64,000 bases of DNA from Prochlorococcus sp. AG-418-D13 (GTDB taxonomy: Bacteria > Cyanobacteriota > Cyanobacteriia > PCC-6307 > Cyanobiaceae), in assembly GCA_003214315.1 (NCBI GenBank), contig QCLU01000002.1, positions 1 to 64,000 on the forward strand. Reading direction: 5' to 3'. Under the pieces are notes generated by a model. It did no database searches, was not told the origin of the DNA, and saw only the letters and a list, made by a program, of their open reading frames with translations. Below are positions 31,843 to 40,649 of this stretch, in pieces. A program made the translations under genes and the position numbers. Position 1 is the stretch's first letter. Each line of letters begins with the position of its first letter.

Positions 31843-31896
31843 ATGCTTCTTTTAATTACTCTTTCAGATTGGGTCGGATTTCTGAAAATTTCTTAA
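31843..31896 (+). CDS. Doubtful 17-aa ORF upstream of 31907
   Basis: ATG 31843 gives MLLLITLSDWVGFLKIS. AAGGA lies upstream. It ends ten bases before the next gene and could be a leader peptide or chance. Confidence 0.25.
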   Translation: MLLLITLSDWVGFLKIS

Positions 31897-31906
31897 TTTA
31901 AAATCT

Positions 31907-32116
31907 ATGTATTATAAAGATAAACAATATGATAATGCTGATAGCTTTGCAATGTCATTTGATGAGGAATGGGAAAATATTGATTGTGATGATTTACTAT
32001 TAAAGATAGATAAAGTATTTGAACTTTTATCAGACCATCCTTTTTTAATCTCTAATCCAGAAAACGCAAGAAAAATGGCAGAATTTAGGATATTTTCATT
32101 AAAGAAATTTCAATAA
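31907..32116 (+). CDS. 69-aa acidic hypothetical protein
   Basis: The protein reads MYYKDKQYDNADSFAMSFDE, then WENIDCDDLLLKIDKVFELL and PFLISNPENARKMAEFRI. It is acidic and helical, probably soluble. No known family. The start is supported only by position. Confidence 0.5.
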   Translation: MYYKDKQYDNADSFAMSFDEEWENIDCDDLLLKIDKVFELLSDHPFLISNPENARKMAEFRIFSLKKFQ

Positions 32117-32173
32117 ATATTTTTAAAATTTATTTAAATTAATTTTTTAAATTTAATCTACATTACTTTAGAT

Positions 32174-32347
32174 TTACATAGTTGGGGAATTAAAAAACCC
32201 CTTACTATATAAAAATATTAATATGCCAATTATTGGACCGACTCCAAATACAAAAAGAACTAATTTTGCAGAATTTTTTGTTTGCCCTAATTTCTGTTCT
32301 ATTAATTTTGAATTAGTTTGATTTTTTTTTGATTTTTTCTTTTTCAT
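32174..32347 (-). CDS. 57-aa single-span membrane protein
   Basis: From ATG 32347: a Lys-rich start (MKKKKSKKNQTNSKLIEQKL), then one hydrophobic helix (LVLFVFGVGPIIGILIFLYS) and a short tail. A long A run codes for the lysines. It is convergent with the gene ending at 32116. No family recognised. Confidence 0.5.
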   Translation of the reverse strand: MKKKKSKKNQTNSKLIEQKLGQTKNSAKLVLFVFGVGPIIGILIFLYSKGFFNSPTM

Positions 32348-32485
32348 GAAGGCTATATTACTACAACGAAGCTTTAAAAGATTTTTATATCTTATTGATT
32401 TTGGATTAATTTTTCAATTTAACAAAATTAATATGACATTATAAAAAAAGACCATATTGTATAATGTAAAAACTATAAAGGAAAT

Positions 32486-32683
32486 ATGAGTGCAACTAAG
32501 AGAGAGGAAGTATGTTCTCACCTTAGATATATAAGGTTAGAGCTTAGAGAAATGCATCAGATGCTTATTAAAGAAGATTTGTTGCCAGATCTTAGCGAAG
32601 CAAGGGAAGTCCATTCTCAACTTGATGCTTTATTAGATTTATTATCAGAAAAAAAAGTAAAGAAGATAAAAAATCAATTTTGA
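32486..32683 (+). CDS. 65-aa helical protein, paralog of 33927-34103
   Basis: The product starts MSATKREEVCSHLRYIRLEL. The helical segment SHLRYIRLELREMHQMLIKE is followed by LLPDLSEAREVHSQLDALLD. It aligns with 33927-34103 (HLKDLRQNLKKMHLEV, ILPKPDDIKNLMNKMDKLL): same helix lengths and an L-P hinge. A helical hairpin is likely. AAGGAAA upstream of the ATG is a fair ribosome-binding site. Function unknown. Confidence 0.6.
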   Translation: MSATKREEVCSHLRYIRLELREMHQMLIKEDLLPDLSEAREVHSQLDALLDLLSEKKVKKIKNQF

Positions 32684-32706
32684 AACTTTCTACTTATTTG
32701 GATATA

Positions 32707-32901
32707 TTATAAATAATTTGTTGCTGATTCTATTTTTTTTCGATTATCGTGCATGTGTTCTAATTTATTGTAAATTTCTTTAATTTGGATTTGTATTAAA
32801 TCAGTTGAATTTATATTGCTTAGCGCATCTAAAGCAGACAGAAGGCTTTCCTTGGCTTCAATTAAATGTCTACATTCCTTACTGCCTGCTTCGTATGACA
32901 T
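32707..32901 (-). CDS. 64-aa helical hypothetical protein
   Basis: It begins MSYEAGSKECRHLIEAKESL and continues LSALDALSNINSTDLIQIQI, then KEIYNKLEHMHDNRKKIES. A two-helix hairpin is likely. It is convergent with 32486-32683 and shares the style of that family without clear identity. Confidence 0.5.
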   Translation of the reverse strand: MSYEAGSKECRHLIEAKESLLSALDALSNINSTDLIQIQIKEIYNKLEHMHDNRKKIESATNYL

Positions 32902-33043
32902 GGGGTTTGATAAAGAAAACTATTATCTCAAATATATTAAAAATTGTTCCGTATTGCATGATACTCTTATTAAATCAAGGCTTATTATTGTAATTTTCAA
33001 TACAGAATAAGAAATTATTTTTACTATTGTTTAATAAAAACTT

Positions 33044-33226
33044 ATGCATGAAAACTCAACCGATTATAAGTTCTGTATTAAATTAGCTTTAGATAATGCA
33101 AAAAAAAGAATTAATCTACTTAAAAATTCTGATAAAAAGTGCGTTTTAGAAGAATATAAGGAATGGATTAATGATGGTTTAAATAAGCATACAGTTTTAC
33201 TGCTAAGAGATGATCCGATCATCTAG
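33044..33226 (+). CDS. 60-aa hypothetical protein
   Basis: The product reads MHENSTDYKFCIKLALDNAK, then KRINLLKNSDKKCVLEEYKE and WINDGLNKHTVLLLRDDPII. It is helical and soluble with Cys at two sites. No clear Shine-Dalgarno. No family known. Confidence 0.45.
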   Translation: MHENSTDYKFCIKLALDNAKKRINLLKNSDKKCVLEEYKEWINDGLNKHTVLLLRDDPII

Positions 33227-33244
33227 AATTATGTAAAGTATTTT

Positions 33245-33340
33245 CTAATTCTTTGTATTAGAGGTAACCCTGAATAAAAAATAAAGACTCACAATAAAAA
33301 TAATTGCCAAGATAACAGTTAACGAAGAAAAATTATCCAT
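33245..33340 (-). CDS. 31-aa single-span membrane peptide
   Basis: MDNFSSLTVILAIIFIVSLY followed by FLFRVTSNTKN: one hydrophobic helix with a basic end. Convergent with the preceding plus-strand gene. Function unknown. Confidence 0.45.
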   Translation of the reverse strand: MDNFSSLTVILAIIFIVSLYFLFRVTSNTKN

Positions 33341-33400
33341 ATTTATTTCTATTTAAAGCATTAATTTAAATATAGCAGTTAAATTAAATACTTATTGCAT

Positions 33401-33526
33401 TCAATTTTCTTTAAAAAGAGAAAGAATAAATTTATTCAAATTTTCTTTTTCTAAAAATATCTTTTTGTTATAGATTGTTAATTTCTTGAAAATTAAATCA
33501 ACTAAATGTTCTGATTTTGGATTCAT
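33401..33526 (-). CDS. 41-aa basic helical protein
   Basis: From ATG 33526: MNPKSEHLVDLIFKKLTIYN, then KKIFLEKENLNKFILSLFKE. Amphipathic helices, no membrane segment. Ten bases downstream of the lipoprotein gene 33536-33886 on the same strand, so may be co-transcribed. Confidence 0.4.
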   Translation of the reverse strand: MNPKSEHLVDLIFKKLTIYNKKIFLEKENLNKFILSLFKEN

Positions 33527-33535
33527 AAATTAAAT

Positions 33536-33886
33536 TTATTTTTCTAATAAGTAAATTTTCTCTTCACCTATTTTATCTGGCTTTGTTATTTTGCATCCTT
33601 TATCTTTTTCCATATTACAATCTTTTGTGGCAGGAACAGATTTCCAGGTACAAACTTTTTCTAAGGAATCTTCTTTTAAAATCTTCCATCCATCATCTAA
33701 GTATTCTGAAATGCCATTCTCTCCACAGGAAAATTTTATTTCCATTCTTTTCTTCTCTAAATTAGATTTCTCATTAAAATTTTCTTCTAAATTTTTTAAG
33801 GGATACTCTTTATTAATTGATGTCCTACAAGAAGTCAAGAAAATTGTGATTAGAATTATTCGTGAAAATTGTTTTATTATGTTCAT
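33536..33886 (-). CDS. 116-aa putative lipoprotein
   Basis: The signal peptide MNIIKQFSRIILITIFLTSC carries a lipobox (LTSC), so the Cys should be lipidated after processing. The mature part is Lys-rich with further cysteines (IKFSCGENG, KVCTWKSV, KDCNMEKDKGC), capable of disulfides. It would be anchored in a membrane facing the periplasm. No family recognised. Confidence 0.6.
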   Translation of the reverse strand: MNIIKQFSRIILITIFLTSCRTSINKEYPLKNLEENFNEKSNLEKKRMEIKFSCGENGISEYLDDGWKILKEDSLEKVCTWKSVPATKDCNMEKDKGCKITKPDKIGEEKIYLLEK

Positions 33887-33926
33887 TTTTTTAGTTTTGA
33901 TGATTCTAAATTTTTCAAATTTTAGT

Positions 33927-34103
33927 TTATTTTGATTCTATTAAATTTAATAGCTTATCCATTTTATTCATCAAATTTTTTATATCATCTGGCTTTGGTA
34001 ATATTAATTCTTCCGTAACTTCTAAATGCATTTTCTTTAAGTTTTGCCTCAAATCTTTTAAATGCATTTTTACGTTTTCTTTCTTTTGTTTTATATCAGT
34101 CAT
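33927..34103 (-). CDS. 58-aa helical protein, paralog of 32486-32683
   Basis: From ATG 34103: MTDIKQKKENVKMHLKDLRQ, then NLKKMHLEVTEELILPKPDD and KNLMNKMDKLLNLIESK. It aligns along its length with 32486-32683, including MH after the first helix and the L-P hinge. Likely a helical hairpin. Function unknown. Confidence 0.55.
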   Translation of the reverse strand: MTDIKQKKENVKMHLKDLRQNLKKMHLEVTEELILPKPDDIKNLMNKMDKLLNLIESK

Positions 34104-34184
34104 AGGATTAAAATTTAAACTTTATTAAACTTAAAGTTACTATCATAATATTGTGATGGTCATTAATAGAAAATAATTAAAGTT

Positions 34185-34622
34185 TTAATTTTTTAAATTT
34201 TCTATTTCATAGATTTCTTCGCCGCCATGACAAAAATTTGTAGATAGCATTTTTATTTCCTTATTATCAAATCCGGTTGTGTTTTTATTTTTAATAATAT
34301 AATTTTTGGCGATCATTTCACAATCTAATTTGTTTTTTGCATGTTTAATAACTGGATAAAAATATGCCAATGTAGTTATTACAAACAAAATTGTTATTAA
34401 TGATTTTTTATCATTTTTTAGAAATTCTTTAGAGGTATTTTTGGCTTTTAATATTTTTATTAGTAATTTATCTGGTAATCCTATTTGAACAAATAATAAC
34501 TCTACCCACCACGGAAGATCCCTATCTTTCTTTTTCTTTGAGTTTTCGTAATTATTCATTTTCTTAGCTTCATGATTTTGGTTTCTAATCTCTGCAGGAT
34601 TAGTTGTTTCTTTTTTATTCAT
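34185..34622 (-). CDS. 145-aa single-span membrane protein, relative of 5635-5892
   Basis: A polar Lys/Asn-rich start is followed by WWVELLFVQIGLPDKLLIKI, a hydrophobic helix (LITILFVITTLAYFY) and then PVIKHAKNKLDCEMIAKNYI. The C-terminal domain keeps a Cys (NFCHGGEE). The segment after the helix matches the 85-aa protein at 5635 (PVVKEAKYKNQC). Function unknown. Alone on its strand. Confidence 0.55.
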   Translation of the reverse strand: MNKKETTNPAEIRNQNHEAKKMNNYENSKKKKDRDLPWWVELLFVQIGLPDKLLIKILKAKNTSKEFLKNDKKSLITILFVITTLAYFYPVIKHAKNKLDCEMIAKNYIIKNKNTTGFDNKEIKMLSTNFCHGGEEIYEIENLKN

Positions 34623-34751
34623 ATCATCGAGTGATTTATTTGGAATGTAGATGATTTATTTTGATTTGGAAACTATATTTTTATTTTATAAGTTTTAATT
34701 TAATTTATCTATGAATTTGGGTATTGTTAATCTGTATTTAAAAATTTTTAA

Positions 34752-35021
34752 ATGGCAAAAAAAAGAAGGAAGTTAAATAAAGATTTTGAGAGAAAAATAT
34801 ATTCATCAAAAAAAAATGTCGAATTAGTTTTGGCAAAAATATATGATATCAATGATGAAGACATACAAAAAGAATATATGAGTGCTTTTAACAGAGTGGT
34901 TTACTTATATGATGAATTAAAAGAAGATTATGAAAGACAAGGATTTTCTGATAATTCGGAAGAACTTTTAACAAACTATAAAAAAGCTTTTAATCTTTTC
35001 GAATCAGAATTTGAGATTTAA
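34752..35021 (+). CDS. 89-aa helical hypothetical protein
   Basis: A very basic start (MAKKRRKLNKDFERKIYSSK) precedes acidic helices (VELVLAKIYDINDEDIQKEY, then YLYDELKEDYERQGF). A charge-segregated helical bundle, soluble. No family recognised. Confidence 0.55.
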   Translation: MAKKRRKLNKDFERKIYSSKKNVELVLAKIYDINDEDIQKEYMSAFNRVVYLYDELKEDYERQGFSDNSEELLTNYKKAFNLFESEFEI

Positions 35022-35040
35022 ATTCAATTTTAATTTCTAA

Positions 35041-35247
35041 TTACCTTTTGTAAGGTTTTACTGGTATTTCAATTAACTTTCCTTTTTGGAGATCAGATTT
35101 TTTCTCTTGTAAATTTTTTATACATGAGAATACCCTTTTCTTCTTTGTGCAAAATCTTTTTATTTGGTAGTCAGTAAGTGAGATTGATTCATTACTAAAT
35201 GAAAAAAAAGCTAATAAAAACAAAGATAAATTTAATACCAATTTCAT
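35041..35247 (-). CDS. 68-aa secreted hypothetical protein
   Basis: Signal peptide MKLVLNLSLFLLAFFSFSNE then a basic mature part with two cysteines (IKRFCTKKKRVFSCIKNLQE) and a KPYKR end. A small periplasmic or lumenal protein. No family known. Confidence 0.55.
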   Translation of the reverse strand: MKLVLNLSLFLLAFFSFSNESISLTDYQIKRFCTKKKRVFSCIKNLQEKKSDLQKGKLIEIPVKPYKR

Positions 35248-35290
35248 TGCTTTTCCCCTAACTATTTACTAATTCTCTTTTATTTAACTA

Positions 35291-35566
35291 CTACTTATTA
35301 TAAATATCTATGATTTGTTTTAATTCATCTTTACTTAAGTCTGTTGAAATAAAAACTTCTTGGGCTGTTTTACCCTTTCTTGCTATTGCTTTGTATCCGT
35401 TTATAGTTTTTACTGACAATCTAATTATCAATTTAGAAGAACTTCCCCTTGCTCTTGATATAACAGCTGGAGTTATTGTCTTGATATTTATGTCAAGTGC
35501 TAACTTCTGGAGTATTGGAATTAAACCCTCTATATTTGTACTATGATTTAAAACTAACCTTCCCAA
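35291..35566 (-). CDS. DUF2103 family protein
   Basis: The 91-aa protein matches the DUF2103 order: GRLVLNHSTNIEGLIPILQK, then IKTITPAVISRARG and KTINGYKAIARKGKTAQEVF. His and the late ARKGKTAQEVF are the family marks. DUF2103 proteins have been described as possible metal binders; function is unknown. It lies near petN but on the opposite strand. Confidence 0.7.
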   Translation of the reverse strand: MGRLVLNHSTNIEGLIPILQKLALDINIKTITPAVISRARGSSSKLIIRLSVKTINGYKAIARKGKTAQEVFISTDLSKDELKQIIDIYNK

Positions 35567-35681
35567 TTTCGATTTATTTTTATTCTATTGAGAAAATTTT
35601 ATTTCTGAGAAATTAACTTTGCTTTCAAATGATAAAAAAATTTTGAAGTTCTGTTATATTTATAAAAACGATTAAATTCAA

Positions 35682-35783
35682 ATGATTTTTCAAATAGGTT
35701 GGGCAGCATTGGCTGCTATTTTTACTTTTTCAATTGCCATGGTTGTTTGGGGAAGAAATGGTGATGGATCCATTGATATATGA
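35682..35783 (+). CDS. petN: Cytochrome b6f complex subunit PetN
   Basis: The 33-aa protein reads [20 protein letters not shown] then [13 protein letters not shown]. The single helix ending in [11 protein letters not shown] is the PetN signature. It is a structural subunit of the cytochrome b6f complex in thylakoids. The C-terminus is a few residues longer than the plant form. Its stop overlaps the ATG of the next gene. Confidence 0.85.
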
Positions 35784-35920
35784 TTTCATTTTTAACTTAT
35801 GAAGTCTATTTAAGTAAATTTCTTGTCTTAACATCGTTCGTTTTACTCATATTCATAACATTCGCTGTAATTTATATATCCTATGTGGCTTGGAAAGATA
35901 AAAAAAGATTAAAAAAATAG
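35780..35920 (+). CDS. 46-aa single-span membrane protein coupled to petN
   Basis: ATG 35780 overlaps the petN stop (ATGA). It reads [20 protein letters not shown] then [18 protein letters not shown] and a basic tail KDKKRLKK. One membrane helix with a positive end. Coupling to petN suggests a thylakoid role, an inference. It ends seven bases before the convergent thf1. Confidence 0.55.
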
Positions 35921-35926
35921 ATATTA

Positions 35927-36580
35927 TTATTTTTGGTCTTTTTTCTTATCCTTAATTCTGAGCTCTTCAATTAATTCTTTTGCTTGTTGCATTTTTGATA
36001 TGCTACTTTTGTAAATCCCAATATCTTTCTCTGCTTTATTAGCAGATAAGCTTAACTTCTCAAAAATATCAGAGGTCATCTTATTTGTCTCTGACTCATT
36101 TTTCTCTTTGAGATCTTGGGAGTTTGAAATTAATAAATATATTCCTAAGTTCAAAATCCTTGAAGGATAAAGTTTTGAATTGCTTTTTTCTATTAATAAT
36201 TTCAAAATATCTTTAGAAGTTTTATCCTTGAATTCTTTTTGAGAATTTTTAGATATTTCATTAATTTCCTTGGCCTCAAAATTTGTAGAACTGCATAAAG
36301 ATTCAAAAAGAATATCCAAATGTTTTTCAGGTTTGTATCCTTTCATTAATTCTTTGAATGTTTCGGTTAGACCAACACAAAAAAGAAAATCTTGTGTAAA
36401 TTCATTTTGATGATTTAGAAGATTTAGTTCGACAAGCATTTCATCAACTATTCTTTTATATAAACCCGGAATAACGTAGGGGAATTTTTCATGAAATAAT
36501 TTTTTGCTATCTGAAACAGTCAATTTTTCTTTCAATTTTTTATATGTAAACCTTAATAAGGTTAGCGTATGTTGACTCAA
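35927..36580 (-). CDS. thf1: Thylakoid formation protein Thf1 (Psb29)
   Basis: A 217-aa helical protein. Characteristic stretches: TVSDSKKLFHEKFPYVIPGL, then YKRIVDEMLVELNLL and ETFKELMKGYKPE. It has the usual Lys-rich C-terminus. Thf1/Psb29 works in photosystem II assembly and repair, partly through FtsH. It sits back-to-back with clpP and near ftsH, consistent with the photodamage-repair neighbourhood. Confidence 0.9.
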   Translation of the reverse strand: MSQHTLTLLRFTYKKLKEKLTVSDSKKLFHEKFPYVIPGLYKRIVDEMLVELNLLNHQNEFTQDFLFCVGLTETFKELMKGYKPEKHLDILFESLCSSTNFEAKEINEISKNSQKEFKDKTSKDILKLLIEKSNSKLYPSRILNLGIYLLISNSQDLKEKNESETNKMTSDIFEKLSLSANKAEKDIGIYKSSISKMQQAKELIEELRIKDKKKDQK

Positions 36581-36615
36581 TATAGTTAATATCTAATAAA
36601 CAGATAAATATTATT

Positions 36616-37203
36616 ATGATCCCTTTAGTATTGGAAGAATCTGGTGGCAGTGAAAGAGTCTTTGATATTTATTCGAGGCTATTAAGAGAAAGAATAATTT
36701 TTTTGGGAGAACAAGTTACTAGTGAAACTGCTAATAGAATCGTTGCTCAATTATTATTTCTAGAAGCGGAGGACCCAGATAAAGACATTTATATGTACAT
36801 AAATTCTCCAGGCGGATCCGTCTATGATGGATTAGGTATTTTTGACACAATGCAACATGTTAAGCCTGACATTCATACGGTTTGTGTAGGTTTGGCAGCT
36901 AGTATGGGTGCATTTTTGCTGGCAGCAGGTACTAAAGGTAAAAGAAGTAGCCTTAGACATTCAAGAATAATGATTCATCAACCACTCGGAGGTGCTCGAG
37001 GACAAGCCAGTGATATAAGAATTCAAGCAGATGAAATTTTGTTCTTAAAAGAACGCCTTAATACTGAATTATCAGAAAGAACTGGAAAGGATTATGACAC
37101 TATCAAAGAAGATACTGATAGAGATTTTTATATGTCTCCCAACGAAGCTGTTGAGTATGGATTAATTGATTTGGTATTAGATAAGAAACCTATTAAAGTC
37201 TAA
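36616..37203 (+). CDS. clpP: ATP-dependent Clp protease proteolytic subunit
   Basis: A 195-aa serine protease. Catalytic Ser96 lies in GLAASMGAF and His121 in MIHQPLGGA; the catalytic Asp lies in DTDRDFYMS. It forms the proteolytic core of Clp. Cyanobacteria hold several paralogs; which one (clpP1-3) cannot be fixed here. It diverges from thf1 and overlaps the convergent ftsH end by four bases. Confidence 0.95.
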   Translation: MIPLVLEESGGSERVFDIYSRLLRERIIFLGEQVTSETANRIVAQLLFLEAEDPDKDIYMYINSPGGSVYDGLGIFDTMQHVKPDIHTVCVGLAASMGAFLLAAGTKGKRSSLRHSRIMIHQPLGGARGQASDIRIQADEILFLKERLNTELSERTGKDYDTIKEDTDRDFYMSPNEAVEYGLIDLVLDKKPIKV

Positions 37204-39113
37204 CTTAATAATTGAGGTGTTCTCTCTTTCTCAGGAATTGTGGTGAATTTGGAAAGGATACTTACAAATTCATCACCATCTAATGTTTCCTTCTCTATTA
37301 GTAAATCTACTATTTTATCCATAGCTTCTCTATTATTGCTGATTATGGCATAGGTTTCTTTATAACATTCCTTAACCATAACTCTTACACTTTCATCTAT
37401 TTGTTTAGAAATTGAATCGGAGACTTCACTTCTAGTCATTAAATCTCTACCAACAAATACTTCTTGATTACCACTTTCTAAAGCTATTGGACCTAAGTTA
37501 CTCATCCCAAATCTTGTAACCATTTGACGTGCCATAGAAGCAACTTGTTGGAAATCACCTCCCGCACCTGTTGTAATTTCACCTTTTCCAAAAACCACAT
37601 CTTCAGCAGCTCTTCCACCTAACGCACCCATTATTCTCGCTTTAAGTTGGCCCCTGCTAACAAGAGTTTGTTCATCATCTGGAGTAAACCAAGTTAATCC
37701 TTTAGCCTGACCTCTTGGAATTACGGTCACTTTCTGAACAGGATCATGTGCTTTTACTAGTGAACCTATCAAAGCATGTCCCACTTCATGATAAGCAATT
37801 AATCTTTTGCTTCTACCATCTGTTAATGGGGAACCTTCCATTCCTGCGACAATCCTATCTACAGAGTCATCAATTTCCGAAATACTGATAGATTCTTTTC
37901 TTCTTCTGGCAGTTAATATAGCAGCCTCATTTAATAAATTTGCTAAATCTGCTCCAGTAAAACCAGGTGTTCTTCTCGCAATACTTTCAAGTGTTAAATC
38001 CCCTTGAAGTTTCTTATTCCTAGCATGAACTTCCAATATTGATAGTCTGCCTTTGATATCAGGTGCGTCTACAGTTACCTGTCGATCAAATCTGCCAGGT
38101 CTCATTAGAGCTGAATCTAGAACATCAGGTCTGTTTGTTGCCGCAATTATTATTATGCCACTATTACCTTCGAAACCGTCCATTTCGGTAAGTAATTGGT
38201 TGAGAGTTTGTTCTCTTTCATCATTACCACCCCCTATACCAGCACCTCTTTGCCTTCCAACAGCATCAATTTCATCAATAAAAATTAAACAAGGGCTATT
38301 TTCTTTAGCTCTCTTGAAAAGGTCTCTTACTCTACTAGCACCAACACCAACGAACATTTCAACAAATTCAGAACCTGATAATGAGAAAAATGGTACACCT
38401 GCTTCACCGGCAATTGCTTTTGCTAAAAGGGTTTTACCAGTACCAGGAGGTCCCACCAAAAGAACACCTTTCGGAATCCTTGCGCCAACTGAAGTAAATT
38501 TTTCTGGTTTTTTCAAGAAAGTGACAACTTCTTGTAAATCCTGTTTAGCTTCATTAACACCAGCAACATCATCGAAAACAACACCTGTTTCAGCTTCCAT
38601 AGCAAATCTTGCTTTTGTTTTGCCAAATTGCATTGCTTGGCCAGGCCCTCCAGGCATACCATTTGATCTCCTGGCTAATAAAATTAAACCTCCAATTAAA
38701 ATAGCTGGGAAAAGTAAATTACCTAAAATTCCTAATGCCGGTGGTGCTGTTTTAACTGGATGTACATCAAAGCTGATTCCCTCATTTTTTAAAATATTTA
38801 TTAGTTCCGGTGTTAAGCCTGGAAGATCTACACGCAACCTTTGAACTTTATTATCTAAATCCGAATCTATTGTCTCTATAACAGCATTTCTGCCTCCCTC
38901 AAAAATATCAACAGATGTAACCCTTCCAGAGTTAATGTAATCTAAGAATCTACCGTAACTAACTCTTGCTACCGCAGAATTTCTTGGTGCAATTGTAGTC
39001 CCATTGGATTTAAGTGAATCAACATTGCTTGAAGATAAAAATTGGTAGGAAAGTGCTATTACTAAAAGTATAGGTAAAGCCCATAAAATTAATGTTTTAA
39101 ATTTCTGATTCAT
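37200..39113 (-). CDS. ftsH: ATP-dependent zinc metalloprotease FtsH
   Basis: A 637-aa membrane AAA protease. Two N-terminal spans (about 10-27 and 128-148) flank a lumenal domain, followed by Walker A GPPGTGKT, Walker [12 protein letters not shown] and the SRH region [20 protein letters not shown]. The zinc site HEVGH has a later Asp ligand. In cyanobacteria FtsH complexes degrade damaged D1 of photosystem II. Convergent with clpP (four-base overlap). Confidence 0.95.
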   Translation of the reverse strand: MNQKFKTLILWALPILLVIALSYQFLSSSNVDSLKSNGTTIAPRNSAVARVSYGRFLDYINSGRVTSVDIFEGGRNAVIETIDSDLDNKVQRLRVDLPGLTPELINILKNEGISFDVHPVKTAPPALGILGNLLFPAILIGGLILLARRSNGMPGGPGQAMQFGKTKARFAMEAETGVVFDDVAGVNEAKQDLQEVVTFLKKPEKFTSVGARIPKGVLLVGPPGTGKTLLAKAIAGEAGVPFFSLSGSEFVEMFVGVGASRVRDLFKRAKENSPCLIFIDEIDAVGRQRGAGIGGGNDEREQTLNQLLTEMDGFEGNSGIIIIAATNRPDVLDSALMRPGRFDRQVTVDAPDIKGRLSILEVHARNKKLQGDLTLESIARRTPGFTGADLANLLNEAAILTARRRKESISISEIDDSVDRIVAGMEGSPLTDGRSKRLIAYHEVGHALIGSLVKAHDPVQKVTVIPRGQAKGLTWFTPDDEQTLVSRGQLKARIMGALGGRAAEDVVFGKGEITTGAGGDFQQVASMARQMVTRFGMSNLGPIALESGNQEVFVGRDLMTRSEVSDSISKQIDESVRVMVKECYKETYAIISNNREAMDKIVDLLIEKETLDGDEFVSILSKFTTIPEKERTPQLLS

Positions 39114-39220
39114 TAATTTGTAGAAAGTTAATTCTAGGATTCTAAACTGAATCAGTGCATTTCGTTGATATTTTCTCTAACTTTATGCTTATACTACTGA
39201 AGAATGTATCCAATTTATAA

Positions 39221-39430
39221 ATGAAATTTGAGATCAACGATAAGGTAAAGTTGATTGCGCCAGTTTCCTACTTGAAGACTTCAGATAATATGCCAATGTT
39301 AAGACCACCTGATCTAGTGGCAATTGATGAAATTGGAGAAATCCTATCAATTAAATCTCCAAATACTGTTGAAGTAAAGTTTAGAAGAGGTTCTTTTTTG
39401 ATCGATATTGATAAAATTGAGAAAAACTAA
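39221..39430 (+). CDS. sipA: SipA-like regulatory protein (DUF3148)
   Basis: The 69-aa SH3-like protein reads FEINDKVKLIAPVSYLKTSD, then NMPMLRPPDLVAIDEIGEIL, and VEVKFRRGSFLIDIDKIE. The KT-x-D-x-MPMLRPPDLV block is the DUF3148 signature. SipA interacts with the histidine kinase NblS, linking to high-light and nutrient-stress responses. Its presence near hli genes and ftsH fits that network. Confidence 0.8.
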   Translation: MKFEINDKVKLIAPVSYLKTSDNMPMLRPPDLVAIDEIGEILSIKSPNTVEVKFRRGSFLIDIDKIEKN

Positions 39431-39431
39431 C

Positions 39432-40649
39432 TTAAAAGTTTTGATTCCACTTTTTAGAAATTTCTATACATATTTTTTTATTGCCAGAAATACTCAGAAA
39501 AGGTTTTGAAAAATACCTATTTGTTAATTTAAGAATATCTAATGAAGATATTTCATCTATTTTAGAATTTAAATCGAACTCAGAAATTGAGGTCATACCA
39601 TAACTAATTAATTGTATCTTTCGCTGTAAAATTTCATCTAGTGATTGATTTCCCAATAGAAAAGAACCTTTTAGTTTTTCTTTAGCCAAAAATATTTCAT
39701 CATCAATCAAGGGATTTAAAAGTAAATCTTTCCATAAAGTTGATAAAAGTTCGAAAGCAAAAAGGGCTTTTTTATTTGATACTGATAAATAAATTAAAAA
39801 TGGAGCATTACCACTTCTGACAGGATAATAAACACCTAAATCGTAAGTGATTCCATTTTTTTCCCTAAAAAGTTTAAATAAAGCAGCGCTCATTCCATAA
39901 GATAAATATGATTCTAAAACCTTAAGAGGCAAATATTCACTATTTCTACGAGAGCAAGTTTGGTTGCCGACCATTATTATTGTTTGATTTGACTCATTAT
40001 TATAGAAATCAAATCTATTGTTAGGACTTAAATCGTGATTTATAGGTCTTGATTTTTCTTCTAAGGGGGGTTTTTCTATTGTTTCTATACTTACTCCATT
40101 TATTTCCAAATTATTTGAAATTAAATACTTATCTCGACTTTTGAAATTTTTAAATTCAAGCAAAACATCTTCGTAATTAATATTTGAAACATCATTTGCA
40201 TTGCCATTTGTATTAAAGGCATAAGGATGATTTGAGTATACAATTCTTTTCCATTTTTCAAAACAAATATTAAATGGATTCTCTTTATCTTTTTTTAAAA
40301 AATCAATAGAGGATTTTTTTACTTTTTGAAATTCAATTTCTAAGAGAGTTGGTTTATAAATTATTAAATCTAATAAAGGGATTAATTTGCTGAAATGTTC
40401 ATTTAGGGATTTAATGCTTATTGAAATACCATCTTCAAATACTTCTTGATTTAATTCTGCTCCATAGGACTCAATATACTCCGAAAGAGTGAAACTATTA
40501 AAACCCTCACATCCTCTTGTAAGTAATGAACTGAGGATCTTATTTATACCTTTTTTGCCAACACTATCCACATTACTGCCTCCTTTAATCCAAATTGATG
40601 CAGTTGAAAAATTCCTTTTTTTATTATTTAAAAAATATCTTTTTAACAT
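39432..40649 (-). CDS. M16 family peptidase-like protein, non-catalytic partner
   Basis: A 405-aa M16 homolog lacking the HxxEH zinc motif. It keeps the fold and the C-terminal regulatory features (RREKNGITYDL-like segment FREKNGITYDLGVYYP). Such proteins form heterodimers with an active M16 subunit. It overlaps the upstream active subunit 40643-41893 by seven bases. Substrate unknown. Confidence 0.8.
   Translation of the reverse strand: MLKRYFLNNKKRNFSTASIWIKGGSNVDSVGKKGINKILSSLLTRGCEGFNSFTLSEYIESYGAELNQEVFEDGISISIKSLNEHFSKLIPLLDLIIYKPTLLEIEFQKVKKSSIDFLKKDKENPFNICFEKWKRIVYSNHPYAFNTNGNANDVSNINYEDVLLEFKNFKSRDKYLISNNLEINGVSIETIEKPPLEEKSRPINHDLSPNNRFDFYNNESNQTIIMVGNQTCSRRNSEYLPLKVLESYLSYGMSAALFKLFREKNGITYDLGVYYPVRSGNAPFLIYLSVSNKKALFAFELLSTLWKDLLLNPLIDDEIFLAKEKLKGSFLLGNQSLDEILQRKIQLISYGMTSISEFDLNSKIDEISSLDILKLTNRYFSKPFLSISGNKKICIEISKKWNQNF

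Noticed and set aside
38053..38844. 263-aa plus-strand frame inside ftsH
   Set aside because: It is the antisense shadow of the conserved ftsH AAA domain and has no recognisable protein features.
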